Source: Diacronema lutheri
Taxonomy: Eukaryota > Haptophyta > Pavlovophyceae > Pavlovales > Pavlovaceae
Length of the DNA: 64,000 nucleotides
Assembly: GCA_019448385.1 (NCBI GenBank)
Contig: JAGTXO010000022.1
Span: 317,501-381,500 of the forward strand
Direction: 5' to 3'
Below the pieces are notes generated by a model that ran no database searches, was not told where the DNA came from, and saw only the letters and a list, made by a program, of their open reading frames with translations. The position numbers and the translations under genes are program-made. Below are positions 1 through 11,408 of the stretch, in pieces; position 1 is the first letter of the stretch, and each line of letters starts with the position of its first letter.

Positions 1-80
1 GCACACGCGGCGCGCAACGCCTCACGCGCCGAGGCGGCCGCGCGCGCCCTGGGCGCGAGCTTCAAGAACGTGCGCGCGGC

Positions 81-156
<76 letters not shown>

Positions 157-3100
157 TCGCCCGCGTCGCCGGCCGGCGGCGGCGGTGGCGGCGGTGGCGG
201 CGCGGCCACGGCGGCGGCAGCAGCGGCGGCGGCGGCGGTGGCGGCGGCGGCGGCGCCCAGCGCGGGCGGCGGCGGCGTGGCGGCGGCGGTGGCGGCGGCG
301 GTGACGCCAGCGGCGGCCTTGGCGCCGCGCGTCTGCGGCGGCGTTTCGGCGCCATCGGGGCTGCCCCCGCCGCGCACCGCGCTCGTGACCGCGCAGACGC
401 CGCCCGGCGCACGATCGCTGGCCGCGCCGGTCAGCGCGACGCGGAGGCGCTCGCCGACAGCGTACATGTCCGCCACGCTGAACGTGCGCGGCGCGGACGA
501 GCAGCCCGCCGCGGCGAGCGCGTCGTTGAGCGCGCCCACTATCGCGAGGCCGCACGTCGCGCCACGCTGCGCCGCCTCGTTGAGCAGCAGCGCGCGGCGC
601 ACGCGCGAAATGTCGAGACCCGCCGCGTGCAGCGTGGCAGTTATCGCCTTGGCGAGCATGAGCGCCTGCCTGCAGGGCGACGCGAGCGTGTCGACGAGCA
701 CCGCGTCGTAGCGATGCTCGCCCGCGCGCGCGACGCGCACAAGGCGCAACGCGGTGAAATGGCCGGAGGCGAGCTGCGCGCCGTCGTCACCGCCCGCGCC
801 GCCGCGCTCGTCCGACGGGCTCCACACGCCGATGACAGCCTGCGTTGTCGCCTCGCTGCGCAGGCGGTGCAGCAGCGCGGCGCGCTCGGCGTCGTCCTGA
901 AACACCGCGGGTTGCGCGGCGAGCGGCACGTGGCAGACATGCCCGCCGCCGGCCTGCCCGTGCACGCGCAGCACGACCTCGCAGCACGCGTCGACGGTTG
1001 AGGCGAGCATGTCGCCGCTGGCGATGCGCTCCACCTCTGCCTGCGGGAGGCCGGCGCTCGCGGCGGCGGCGGCCAGCCGGCGCGCAGCCGCGTCGCCCGC
1101 CCACGCAAGCAGCGCCGAGTTGGCGGGTTGGAGGGGAAGCTCAAGGGCGGCTGGTTCGGTGGCGGTAGCCTCGTTGGCAACGGGCACGTTGGCGGTGCGC
1201 GCGTTGGCGGCGGGCGCGGCGGCGATGGCTGGTGGGGCGGAAGACGCGCCCGCGGCGGCGGGCGCGGACGCGGCAGCGGCAGCGGCTAGTGGCGCGGGGA
1301 AAACGCCGTCGGTGGCAGGCGCGGAGGCGAATGCAGGAGCAACTAGTGGGGCGGGAAAATCGGCGGCAGGCGCGAAGGCGGATGCAGCAGCGGCTAGTGC
1401 GGCGGGGAAAACACCGTCGGCGGCAGGCGCGAAGGCGGATGCAGGAGCGCCCAGCGGGGCGCAGAAAACACCGTCGGCGGCAGGCGCGAAGGCGACAGCA
1501 GCAGCGGCCAGTGGAGCGGAGGCGCAGGGCCACGCGCGCGCCAGCCGTGCAAGCCCAAGCCGCGCGCGAGCGACGCACGCGCCGATGGCCGAGGCGGCGG
1601 CGCAGGCCACGACGTGGCCTGGCACCGGTGTGGCCAGCCGCTCGCGGGTGTGCACGTCGAGCCGCGCCCCACGCCAAGAGCGGCGGCGCGCTGAACGGAG
1701 GCGCGCGACCCCGATCGATCCGCCCGCGCACGCGCGCGCCGGCTCAGTGTGGCCAACGCGCGCCGCTATGCAAGGCGCGCGCGCGATAACGGCGGCTGTC
1801 GGCCGTGGCGTGCGCGTGGCGGCGCCGCGGCGACGGGCGCGGCACACGAGCCGCTCGGGCGCGCCGCCGCCGCGCGGCACGATGTCGAGCAGCACGGTCA
1901 CGCCGCGCGCGCGCGCGACCGCCGTGCACGCGAGCCGCACGGGCAGCGGCGGCCCGTCCGGGCGCGCGAGCGCCGCCACCTCGGCGTCGGTGAGGCTGTG
2001 CAGCTCGCGGCGCGCGCGCGCGAACGCGGCGATGTCCGCGCGCAGCTCCGCGTCCGTGCCGAGCGCGGCACGCGCGTGCACGGGGAGCGACGCGCGCAGC
2101 GCGTGGAGCACGCCGCCGCGCGCGCCGCGCGGCGCCGGCGCGCGCTCGCGCTCAGCGCGCGCGGCGCGCGTGAGCTCGCGCACCGCGCGCGCGAGATTGC
2201 GCCGCGCGGCCGCGACGGGAGGGCTAGGTGCGCGCGCGCGCCGGTTGTAGCGCGGCCGCGCCGAGTCGAGGGGCGGCGGACGCGGTGCGTACGCCGCGGC
2301 GCGGCCCGCGCGCCAAAAGGCCGGCGGCGGGCGCAGCTCCGTCGCGTCGACCGCGGCCGCGAGCGCGCCGAGCGCGGCGTCGCTGTCGCCCGCCGCGTCG
2401 GCCGCGTCGACGAGCACGAAGAGCGCGCCGAGCGCGCGCGACGCGGCCGCCTGCGCGGCGGTGGGGCGGGCGCAGGCAGCGACGCATGCGGCCGCCATGC
2501 CGCGCGCCGCGGCGAACGCCGGTGACGTGACGGCCGCGCCGATGGCAACGGCGGCGGCGGCGACGGTGGAGGCGGCAGCGCCGGCGATGGAGGTGGCAGC
2601 GGCGGCGGCGCTTGCCATCGCGCGGCGCGCGAGACGCGAGGCGCCACCGACCGCCGCCGCCGCAGCGCGCGCTGCGCGCGCGCCGGTGGCGCGCATCGTC
2701 GCCGCGCCAGGCGCCGCCGCGCCGACGCCGCCGGCGCCCGCGCCGTCGCCGCTCTCGGCCGTGCAGGGCTCCGATGGCGAACCCGGCGTGCGCTGGCGCG
2801 TGATGCGCGCGCCGAGGCGCGCGCTCCGCGCCGCGCGGCCGGCGACGTCGAGGAAGCGCCGTGCGCGCGCCGCGCGCAGGCCACGCGCGCGCGGCGGCGC
2901 ACCGACAGGCGCCGAGCGCCGCGGCGCGCACGCCGGCGCGTCGCTGTCGGGTTGCGCAGCGCGCGCGCGGGAACTCGGCGCGGCGTGTGCGGGCGGCGGG
3001 CGCGCGCCCGCGCGGCGCAGAGGCGCGAGGCGCCGGCCGCAGACGAGGCGTGTGCGCAACCAGGACGGCGAGGGCCGCAGGGCGCCGTCGACGTCGCGCA

Positions 3101-6100
3101 TCGGCGGGCCGCGAGCCCGCCGCGCAGCCGTGCGGCGCGCGCGAGGCGCTCGGCGGCGCGCGCGCCGCACGGCGCGCGCGGCGGCGCGCACGCCAGCGAC
3201 GGCTGCGGCCACGCCGCGCGCCAACACGGCCGCGGCGTGCGCCATCGCACCGAGCACGGCGCGTGGCGCGCCGAGCAAGCGCAGCAAGCGCGACGCCGTC
3301 GCGCGCGCCGGCGCACCGTGTGCAGGGGCCTCGCTAGCGCCAGCACCGACGCCGCCATCGCCGCAGCCGCAGGTGGCGTCGCCGCCGCCGCAGGCGTCGC
3401 GACGGACGCCGCCGCCGCCGAAACAACCGCCGCACACGTCGCCGCCGACGTTGCCACCCCAGCCGCCGTTGCGTGCGCAGGTGGCTGCGGCGCGTGCGTG
3501 CGGGAGGCGTGCCGTGCGGCGCGCATCACACGGGCTGCGCGACGCGAGCGACGCCGCCGGGGTCCCCGCTGCGCCAGGCGCGCCGTGCGCGCCAGCCTCG
3601 CCGGCCTCGCCGGCGCGCGGTCGCGCGCTCGCCTCGACGTGGCCGCCTCCGCCGCCATCGCCGCCGTCGAACCGGGCGGCGGAGGGCTGCCGCTCGAACC
3701 GCTCGTCGGCGTCGGCCGCCACCGCCGCCTCGCGCTCCGCCGCCGCGGCGGCCGCACGGCGCGCGTGGCGGAGCGCGCGGCCGCCGTCCGCTGCGCGGCG
3801 TGGCGGCGCGGGCGCGGGCTTCGGCGCGCGCGGCCCCTCGGCGCGCTCGCGGAGCACGGCGAGCGGCGTGCCCGTGGCGACGCTCGTGCAGACGCGCCGC
3901 AAGGCGGCGCTTACGCACGCGTGGACGACGCGCGCCGTCCGCTTGTCGGCGGCGCGCGCGGCGCGGCGCGCGGCCTTGGCGGCGGCCTTTTTGGCGCGCC
4001 TCTGCTCCGCCTGCTCCGACAGCGCGCGCGCCTGGCGCTCGGCTGCGAGCGCGTCCTCGGGCGAAACGGTCGGCCTCGGCGGCCGCGCGCGCGCGCTGCG
4101 ACGCTGCGCGCTGCGGCGGTCGGACGGCGGCTGCCGCGGCGGCGAGGACGGCGAGCGCGAGCTCGGCGTGGGCGACCAATCGCCGCTGACGGTTGCGAGC
4201 GGCGCAAACGGGTTGTCGTCCCCGCGACCCGCGGCGTGCGACAGTGCACGCGGCGTCGGGCGCCGGCCGACCGCTGGCGGGCCCCACTCGGACGGCGGCT
4301 CCGAGGGCGAGCGCGCCGTCGGCGCCGCGCGTTGCGCGGCCGGCGGCGCCTCCCGGTCCAGCGCCGCCTGCTCTCTCGCCGCGGCCTGCTCGTCACCCTC
4401 CGGCACGCCACGCGGCGCGAGCACCGCGGTGGCGCAGCGCGTCGCGTTGAGCAACGCCGCCTCCATCTGCCGCACGCTGGCCTTGGCGCACGCCACACCC
4501 TGTCTCGCCCGGCGCAGCGCCTCGTGCGCGCGGCGCACATCCGCGTCGGCATCTTCGCGCATGCCAAAGTGCGCCTGTTGCAGCCGCAGGTCCGCAGGGC
4601 GCCCCTGCGCGCGAGGGGCACGGGCGCGGCGGCGCGCAGGTGACGGAGCTGGCGCGCCGTTCTGCGCTGCGCGCACGCCAATCGACGGGCGCGCGCGCGG
4701 CGGGGCGCGCGCGCGCGCGCGCGCGCGCGCTGCCTACCCAGCCGCCGGCCGGCTCGCGCGAGCGCGCCAGCTGCTCCGCCGCCTCGGCGTCGAGCACGCG
4801 CTGCTGCGCCTCCTCCTCGCCCAGTGCAGCGAGGTGCAGCCGGCGGGCTGCCTTGCGGCAGTTGCCCTCCGCCTTGCCCACGGCCTTGCGCGCCGCGTCG
4901 ACGGGGTCGTCGTTGGCTCTGGCGCGCCTGCGCTTGCCCTTGTCGGCGGGCGGCGGCTTGGCGCGCTGCAGCGTGCCGAGCGCGTCGTCGGCTCCGCGCG
5001 CGGCCGCCCGCGGGCGGCGGGCCCCAAAAAGCGCACCGGTCGCCGTGCGCGCCGCGCAAGCAACGACCAGCGCTGACATGCCGGCGAAGACCGCACCGCC
5101 CAGCGCCACGGTTGCCACGATGCGCAGCGTCCCGTGCGCAAGCTGCGCTGCCTCCGCCGCTTTGGCGGCCTCGCGCGCGCGCGCATCGGCGGCTCTCATC
5201 TCGTGCAGCAGCCCGGCCGCGCCGCTCGCGCCGTCGCGGCCGCGCGCGAGCTCGCACAGCACCGCCGCCGCGCGCCGCGTGGGCTCGCGCGCGAGCAGCT
5301 GCGCGCCGCCGTCGGGGCGCAGCTTCTCAACGAACTCGACAAACGTCGCGTCGCGCCAGAGGGACATGCGGAAGGCCCTGTGCACCGCCCCCTCCTGCTC
5401 GCGCATCCGCCGTGCCGCCCGCCTGCCGTCGCGCGCGTGCGCGTGCGCGGCCGCGTCGAATCCCGCGACGCCGCGCTGCGCGTCGCGCGCGGCCGACGAC
5501 GGCGCCGCCGCGCTGCCCGCCAAGGGCGCCGCAGCGGCGACGCGCGCGTGCGGAGCGACGGGATCGCCGGCGGCCGGCGGCTCGGCGCGCTGCGGCGTGC
5601 CGTTTGCTCCGCGCGCGGCCGTCCCGGGGGAGATGGCCGCGATGGCGCCGCCAGCCGCGCCGCGCGCCAGCCACGCGCATAGGCTGCCGACGAGCTCGCC
5701 GAGACCCCCGACGGTCGCCGCGGCGGCGAGTGCGCCGGGCTTGCCGGCCGACAGCGGCTCGCGAGCGTCGTCGTCGCAGCCGCCGGCACCCGTCTTGGCG
5801 AGTGCGTCGCGCTCGCCCTCGACGCCCGCCACGACCGCCGCCCCTCCGTCGTCCGCCGCGCCGGCCGCGCGCGCGGCCGGGCGCAGAGGATGCGTGCCGG
5901 TGCAGCCGTCGCCGCTCGTCTTCGCCGTTTCCTCCACTTTGGTCACTTCGTCGCCACCTGCGCCATCTCCGACGCCGGGGCCCTTGGTCACGCTTGCCGC
6001 CATGCGCGCCGTGCCCGCCGGCCAGCCCGCCGACTGCTCGAGCGCGGCGGCGAGCGGCGCGACGCGCGTCGACTCGGGCGCGCTCTCGTCATCGGGCTCG

Positions 6101-8412
6101 AGCGCGTTGTGCAGGCGCGCGAGCGCGCGCTCGACGGCCGCGGCGCCACTGCCGGGGGCGCGGCTCGCCGCGCGCACCGCGCGCCGCCAGGCCGGCGCGA
6201 ACATGAGCGCCGGCTCGAGCGCCGCGAGCGCGCGCGCCTCGCGCGCGTCGCTCGCGCCGAGGCGCGGCGGCACGCGCGCGGCTCCGCGCGGCGCGGTGCC
6301 TCGGAAGCGTGGGCTCAGCGTGTAGGCGAGGTGCTGCGGCACGCCGCGCGCCTCCGCGCGCGCGCGTCCGTCCTCGACCTCGCGCCGCGCCTTCGCGATC
6401 GCCGGCGTGGCGCGCGCGAGCCAGTCGGGGTCGGCGGGCAGGTGGATCACGACGAGAATCGGCGCCCAGTCCAGCCGCGGGTTCTTGTGACGGTCGGGCA
6501 CGACCCACACGAGCAGCACCGTGCCCTCCGCGCCGCACGCCGCCTCGTAGATCCTGGGCTGCGAGCGCCAATCGGGCCTGACGCGCAGCGCCCGCGCGTG
6601 GTCGATGGCGGCGGCGCGGTCGCCATTGAAGTGAACCGTCGTCACCTCGCCGATGACGGACCGGCCGGACCGCCAGCAGAACACCGCGTCCGCCGACCCG
6701 CCGGCGATGGCCGCGAGCGATTCGGGCGCGGCGAGCCGCGGCAAGCCCTCGAAGGCGGCAAAGTCCTCGTGCGCATTGTACACGCCGCCCCAGCCGTCGT
6801 GCGCGTACGCGCGCGCGGCCGCTCGTACCGCGCGCGGCTGGTTCTCCACGCCCGACGTCATGTGCCATGTCGTCCCCGCGAAGCCGGGCTCGCCCAGCTC
6901 GGCCCGCACGACGGTACCGTACCCCGCGCCCTGCGTCGGGGCGGCGAGGTGGTGCATGCCCGCGCCGGTCACGCCCTCCGTGCGCTGCCGCGTGACGATC
7001 GTGCCCGTCGCGTGCGCGAAAAGCGTGTCGACCACGGCGGGCGCGCGCCCGCTGTTCGCCCGTAGCCGCGCCCTGCCCGCTTTTAGCTGCTCGGGGTCCT
7101 TGGCGTCGTACACGCGCGCGTCCGCGTCGCCCTCATCAGGCGCAGTGTAGACGCAGCGGCGTTCGAGCGGCGCCGAGCCACCGCCGTCCGCCGCCGCCGG
7201 CGAGGTTGGCGCCGCGCCCGCCGCCACCGCGCTCGTCGCCGCCGTGCCCGTCGCCACCGCCGCAGCCGCCGCGCCCGCGGGGTCGTCGTCCCCGTCCTCC
7301 GCGCCCTCCCCGTCGTCAGCGGTGGTGGCGTCGCCATCGTCCCCGTCGCCCTCGCCCCCGCCGAGGCTGCTGAATGGTCGGGGCCCCCACGCCGAGGCGG
7401 CGCGCCGCTGCGGCGCACGCGGCGGTGGCGCTCGCGACGGCGGCCTTGGCGCCGCCGCGCCGCGCGGCCTGGCCGCCGTCGACAGCGCGCGGCCTGCAGC
7501 GCCCGTGAGCGCGTCGAGCGCGGCCGTGCGTGCGATGCGGTCGTCGGGCGCGCGCAGCGCCGCCTCGACGGCCTGCAGCAGCCCGTCGGGCGCGGATCCG
7601 CCGACACTGGCATCGCACGCCTCGGCGAGCCGCGCGGCCTCGGCGAGCCGCGCGGCCTCGCGGGTGAACGGGCCGAAGCGCCTGGCGCGGTCGCCGAGCA
7701 GAGCGCCGATGGCGGCGCGGAGCGTGCGCGCGCGGGTCTCCTCGTACGCGGCCGTCGTGAGGCGCGCGAGGCGCGCGTCCAAAGCCTTCTTGATGTCGAC
7801 AAGGACACTCGCGCGGCGGCCGTAGAGCGTCGATGCGCTCGCCACGACCTCGGCCGCGACTGTTGCCGCGGCGAAGCAACACGCGGCCCCACTCTGCGGG
7901 GGCGCCTTGAAGGCATCGATGGGCGGCGCTGTTCTGCCGATGCGCTGCGCAAGCTTCTTGATGAGCACGCCGGCCGCCGTGGCGTACGCCGATTCGCCGT
8001 TGCCCAAGGTGCGCGAATCGGCGAGCAGGGCGAGCGCGGCGCCGGGCGGCGCGCCGCGCTGCGCGGGCGGCGCGAGGAGCAGGTACGCCGCCGTCCAGTG
8101 CACGAGGCCGCTGGACGCGCGGAGGCAGAGCGGTAGCACGACCACGAGCACCTGCCCAAACCGGTCCGCATCCGCGCATGCTTTGCGCAGGTTGCGCAGC
8201 GCCACCTTGAGCGCATGCTGCGAGCACCCCGTGTCGCCCACCCTAACCCTGCTCGTGCCGAAATCCGCGTAACGCAGCAGGGCGATGAGGCAAGTGGATG
8301 GGACCACGTGGGGGTGGGTATCTCCCGGCGACAGAATGGTGCTGAGGGCCAGCGAGAAACTGTCCGAGCCGCCCCGCCCGCCGGGCAAAGCGTCCTTCAC
8401 GGAGTCCTCCAT
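1..8412 (-). CDS. giant multi-domain protein with two Ulp1/adenain-like protease regions, partial at its C-terminus
   Basis: Two exons, 8412-4738 and 4604 to beyond base 1, joined by a phase-0 133-nt intron; both frames stay open, giving at least 2,759 residues. Near residues 100-185 there is an HW...Y segment (His105), ALLADSRT (Asp132) and PPQSGAACC (Gln173, Cys178), the His-Asp-Gln-Cys order of C48/adenain-like proteases. A second set lies near residues 2500-2590: SGHFTAL, AVLVDTL, AAQRGATCGL. Between them are an acidic/Ala linker, a compact unrecognised region (about 480-690), a hydrophobic segment near 1100 (LRIVATVALGGAVFAGMSA), Lys/Arg-rich coiled coil and low-complexity Ala/Arg sequence. 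A poly-Ala tract follows the second protease region. The protease calls rest on motif order only and are weak. The ATG at 8412 directly follows a splice-acceptor-like CTGCAG, so an upstream exon is possible. The role may be processing of ubiquitin-like tags or of an element's own proteins. Confidence 0.55.
82..156. repeat. (GGC)n microsatellite encoding poly-Ala in the giant gene
   Basis: About 25 perfect GGC units on the plus strand. In the frame of the minus-strand giant gene they encode an uninterrupted alanine run just before the sequence leaves the window. Confidence 0.9.
1297..1520. repeat. about four tandem 54-60 bp repeats inside the giant gene
   Basis: Units begin AAAACACCGTCGGCGGCAGG on the plus strand and recur four times with substitutions and small in-frame length changes. 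In the minus-strand frame they encode variants of an Ala-rich FAPAADGVF motif, forming a spacer before the second protease-like region. Confidence 0.8.
4605..4737 (-). other. 133-nt spliceosomal intron with a (GC)n tract in the giant gene
   Basis: On the minus strand it begins GTAGGCAGCG and ends CTCGCGCGCAG. Exon 1 ends on a complete TGG codon, and exon 2 starts in the frame that stays open to the window edge, so the junction is phase 0. Reading through the intron instead leads to an Arg-rich tail and a stop near 4393. Confidence 0.7.
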
Positions 8413-11126
8413 CTGCAGACTGTGGGCACGTCAGTGTCCGGATGGCGGCCCGGATGATACTTGGGAGAATTTACATGATGCCCTGGAGAATGCCCCGCTC
8501 TCCCACAACCAGGACCCGCCAGCGCGCCGAGCCTACTCGTTTGCCCGCGCCGCCTCTCTTTGCGCGCCCGAGCGCGGCCTCCGAGCGCGGCCAACGTCCT
8601 CCGGGGGCGTGCATCGTGGCTGCTCGGAGGGGCTGCGACGCGGCGAAAGCTCGCTGCGCGGCCGCAACGTGAGCGCGCGCGCGCGGCCGCGCGCCGGCCT
8701 GCGCTGCTCTGCACGGCCGCGCGCCGGCCTGCGCAGCCTCGTCGCGCAGCGTGAGCGCGAGCGCGCGCGAGGTGAGCTCGGCGGATGGGTGCGCGGCGGC
8801 GTTGGCGGCGGGTGCGGCGGCAGGCTGGGCGGCGGGTTTGGACGGAGAGTGTCGGGGAAGAACGGGGCGCATCCTGGCTGGGAGTTGGACGGCGCCCACC
8901 ACGCGCTGGCGGATCCTGGTTGCCACCACCACCCCCCCCCCCCCCCCCCCGGAGACGAGGACCAGGGGCATGGCCGACTCGCTGCGCCGCACAGCGCGCG
9001 GCGCGCGGCATGCTGCGCGACCTCAAGCACATCCAGCCGCGCTCCGCCCACGCAACGCGCGCAATGCCGCGTTGCACTGCAGGTGTGCACGTGCGGCTCT
9101 CACGCGCACTGTGTTGCACGAACGGCATCACGCCACCGAGCTGCGTCCGGACCACGCGCCGCGCGCAGGCGACCACACAGGGGCGCGCCGCGCCGCGCGT
9201 GCGCGCCCTCGCAACCGTTGCAGCACGCTCTGCCTTGCACTGCGCCGAGCCGCCGCGCGCTGTGCGCGTGCATGCAGGGCGCACGCGTGCGACGAAGCGC
9301 GCGCGCGGCGAGGCGCGCGGGCGGCTCGCTGCGCGGGCGGCAACGCGCCCAGCTGCGCCCAGGCCAGGCGCGCGCCCGCGAGTGCCACCGGGACGCACTG
9401 CCCCCGCCGGGGTCGCCGCGCGCTCTGTGTGTGCGCTCGCGCGCTGCGAGCGCGGCGGAACGTTCGTGCATGGCGCGAAGAGCGCGGCACCCGAAGACGG
9501 CTGCCCCGAGCCCGCGCCGGGTGGCAGCGAGCGGCGGCACCTCCTCGGCGAGCCCGCCCCGCGCCTTCCCCTCCACGTGGCGTTTTGAGGCAGACGGACA
9601 CGCGCCCACACTGCGACTGGGCACGCTGCTCGAGGCAGACACGCACCCAACGCGCGCGCACCACGCGCCCGCGTCGGCGGGCCGGTGTGAACGAGCGAGA
9701 GCTCGGTGTCGCCAACGGGGGCACGGGCGCGACTTCGGTCCGCCTCTCGACGGACGCAGGCGACGCTGCCGGGAACTTCCCCGACGCCTGCACATCCAGG
9801 GCTTCGAGGTACAGAGCTGGGCAACAGTGCCGCTCGTCACCGATGAGGCGGCCAAGCTCGCTATCCTTGCTGCCCTCGGCTCCACCAAACAGCCGGGCGA
9901 CCCAACGGTTCGTGATCGCCTGGCCGCCAGGTGCGAACCGCGCCCGTGCAAGCGCTTCACCCGCATTCTCCGCCCCGCTGCGGACGTCCGCCTGCCGGCC
10001 GCGAACACGGCCGGTGCGCGTTGCCGCCTGGCCCAACACGAAAACCCGCCCGCCCCCGAGGCCGCAGGTCCTACCTGCCCAAGCGCAGCCCAACGGCACG
10101 CAGACAGCCCGCCTTGGCAACCGACTCGTGCGCGAGCGCTCCGCCCTCCACAAGAGCCTGCCCCACGCCACCGCCGACGCGGAGCCAGCGCAGCCGACGC
10201 CCCTCCGCGACGCTCGCGCCGCAAGGCGCAAGGGCCCCGGCGAGACGGCGTCAACCAAGCCCGCCGCTGGCACAGCGCCGGCACCGGAGCCCACCCCAAG
10301 CCCCCGCGCACGCCTCGCCCCCCCCCCCCCCCCCCCCCCCCCGATCGGCGGACCGATTGCGTTTTGGTGCGCCAGGCTCAATGCGCCATCGCAGTGGCGG
10401 GCCCGCAGACGCAGACGCTGACATGCCCAACGCTGGGCACTGAGGCCGCAGGCCGGCCCTCCTGGACCTGGCGGGCGAGCTGCCCGCGCAGCGGCCACGC
10501 GAGCCTCGCACTGACCGTGGCGGTCGCTGCCACCGTGATAGCTGCGGGTGCGGCGGCCTTGGCCCCAACCCCATCATCCGTCTTCATCCCCGCCCTGCTC
10601 GCGCTCGCGGCCTACGTCGGCAATCCCTGCACCGGGATCCGCCCCGCGAAGTCCACACAAGACTTATCCGTGCTGCACGCCAGCCGCGCGCGCCGACGCG
10701 CGCCGCTCCCACACGCTCACCTCCGTTTCCGCGGGCGGCCCAACGCCCCCCCCCCCCCCCCCCCCCCCTCCCCCCCCCCCCCCCCCCCGGCAGGCGGCCA
10801 TCGAGCCGCATTAGCACACCCGCCCGGGGCCTCCCGCCGCACCCGCAGCGGCTCGGCGCCTTGAATCCTCCCGTCCCCCGGGGTGAGGCCTTCAACCCGG
10901 GCCCAGCGCGCTCCGACTGCCTCACGCGCGCCAGCGCCAACCTCGGCGGCATGGTAGACCCCGAGCGAAAAGCCGCACTTCTCGCCGTCCTCGTCAGGCG
11001 CAAGTACGTTATCCTGCTCCTACTGCCGACGCGGCTCCCGCGCGCGCGGACTACTACGCCGGGCAGATCGCCGCAGACGCACGTGAGTGCACACGTGCGG
11101 ACAAGGCGCACACGCTCGACGTCCAG
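8413..11126. other. 2.7-kb stretch, probably coding, strand unresolved
   Basis: Both strands carry long open frames. A minus-strand frame covering 9128-10498 contains a protein-like patch near 9800-9990 (WVARLFGGAEGSKDSELGRL). A plus-strand frame from 8285 to 10864 contains PLVTDEAAKLAILAALG over the same bases and, at 10500-10620, a hydrophobic stretch (LALTVAVAATVIAAGAAAL). A further plus-strand patch lies near 10950 (GGMVDPERKAALLAVL). Third-position GC by eye is similar on both strands, so I cannot assign a gene. C-runs at 8932-8950, 10318-10342 and 10746-10788 interrupt the region and may be intron pyrimidine tracts of a plus-strand gene. Confidence 0.3.
10746..10788. repeat. poly-C tract with one T
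   Basis: 43 bases, all C except a single T at 10769. It is one of many C/G homopolymers in the window and is difficult to sequence reliably. Confidence 0.9.
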
Positions 11127-11331
11127 TTAGCGCACGTGCACGTGCGCGCCACTGGTCACATTTGAGCGTCCGTGCTCGCCCACAGCGTCGCCATCCACAA
11201 GATGCGCGCTGGAGCCATCCAAGCAGGGCTCTGCCTGCTCGGCTTCCGCAAGGCAATTTGGGCCGCGGACAGCGGACAGCGGACGGCGTGCGCGTGCGAG
11301 GTGCGAAAGGAGGAAGAAGGTAGGGAGAGTT

Positions 11332-11345
<14 letters not shown>

Positions 11346-11375
<30 letters not shown>
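11346..11375. repeat. 30-G run, poly-C on the sense strand of the USP-like gene
   Basis: Thirty consecutive G on the plus strand, next to a short (GT)n run. On the minus strand it reads as poly-C followed by CA repeats, 33 nt downstream of a strong GTGAGTGCGT donor at 11408, so it probably lies inside an intron. Confidence 0.85.
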
Positions 11376-11380
<5 letters not shown>

Positions 11381-11408
11381 CGGCCGCCGGAGACGAGGAC
11401 GCACTCAC

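Noticed and set aside
70-711. Plus-strand open frame of 213 residues, mostly poly-Ala
   Set aside because: It is the antisense shadow of the giant minus-strand gene; the minus frame has a sensible amino-acid mix and protease-like motifs here.
1898-3757. Minus-strand Arg-rich open frame of 619 residues
   Set aside because: It is out of frame with the giant gene; the other minus frame has the better composition.
1009-5076. Long plus-strand Arg/Ala/Pro-rich open frames (including one of 871 residues)
   Set aside because: Antisense to a minus-strand frame that stays open for 4.6 kb and is joined by a consistent intron; very high GC removes stops in all frames.
5890-7065. Plus-strand 391-residue open frame
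   Set aside because: Arg/Ala/His-rich shadow of the first exon of the giant gene.
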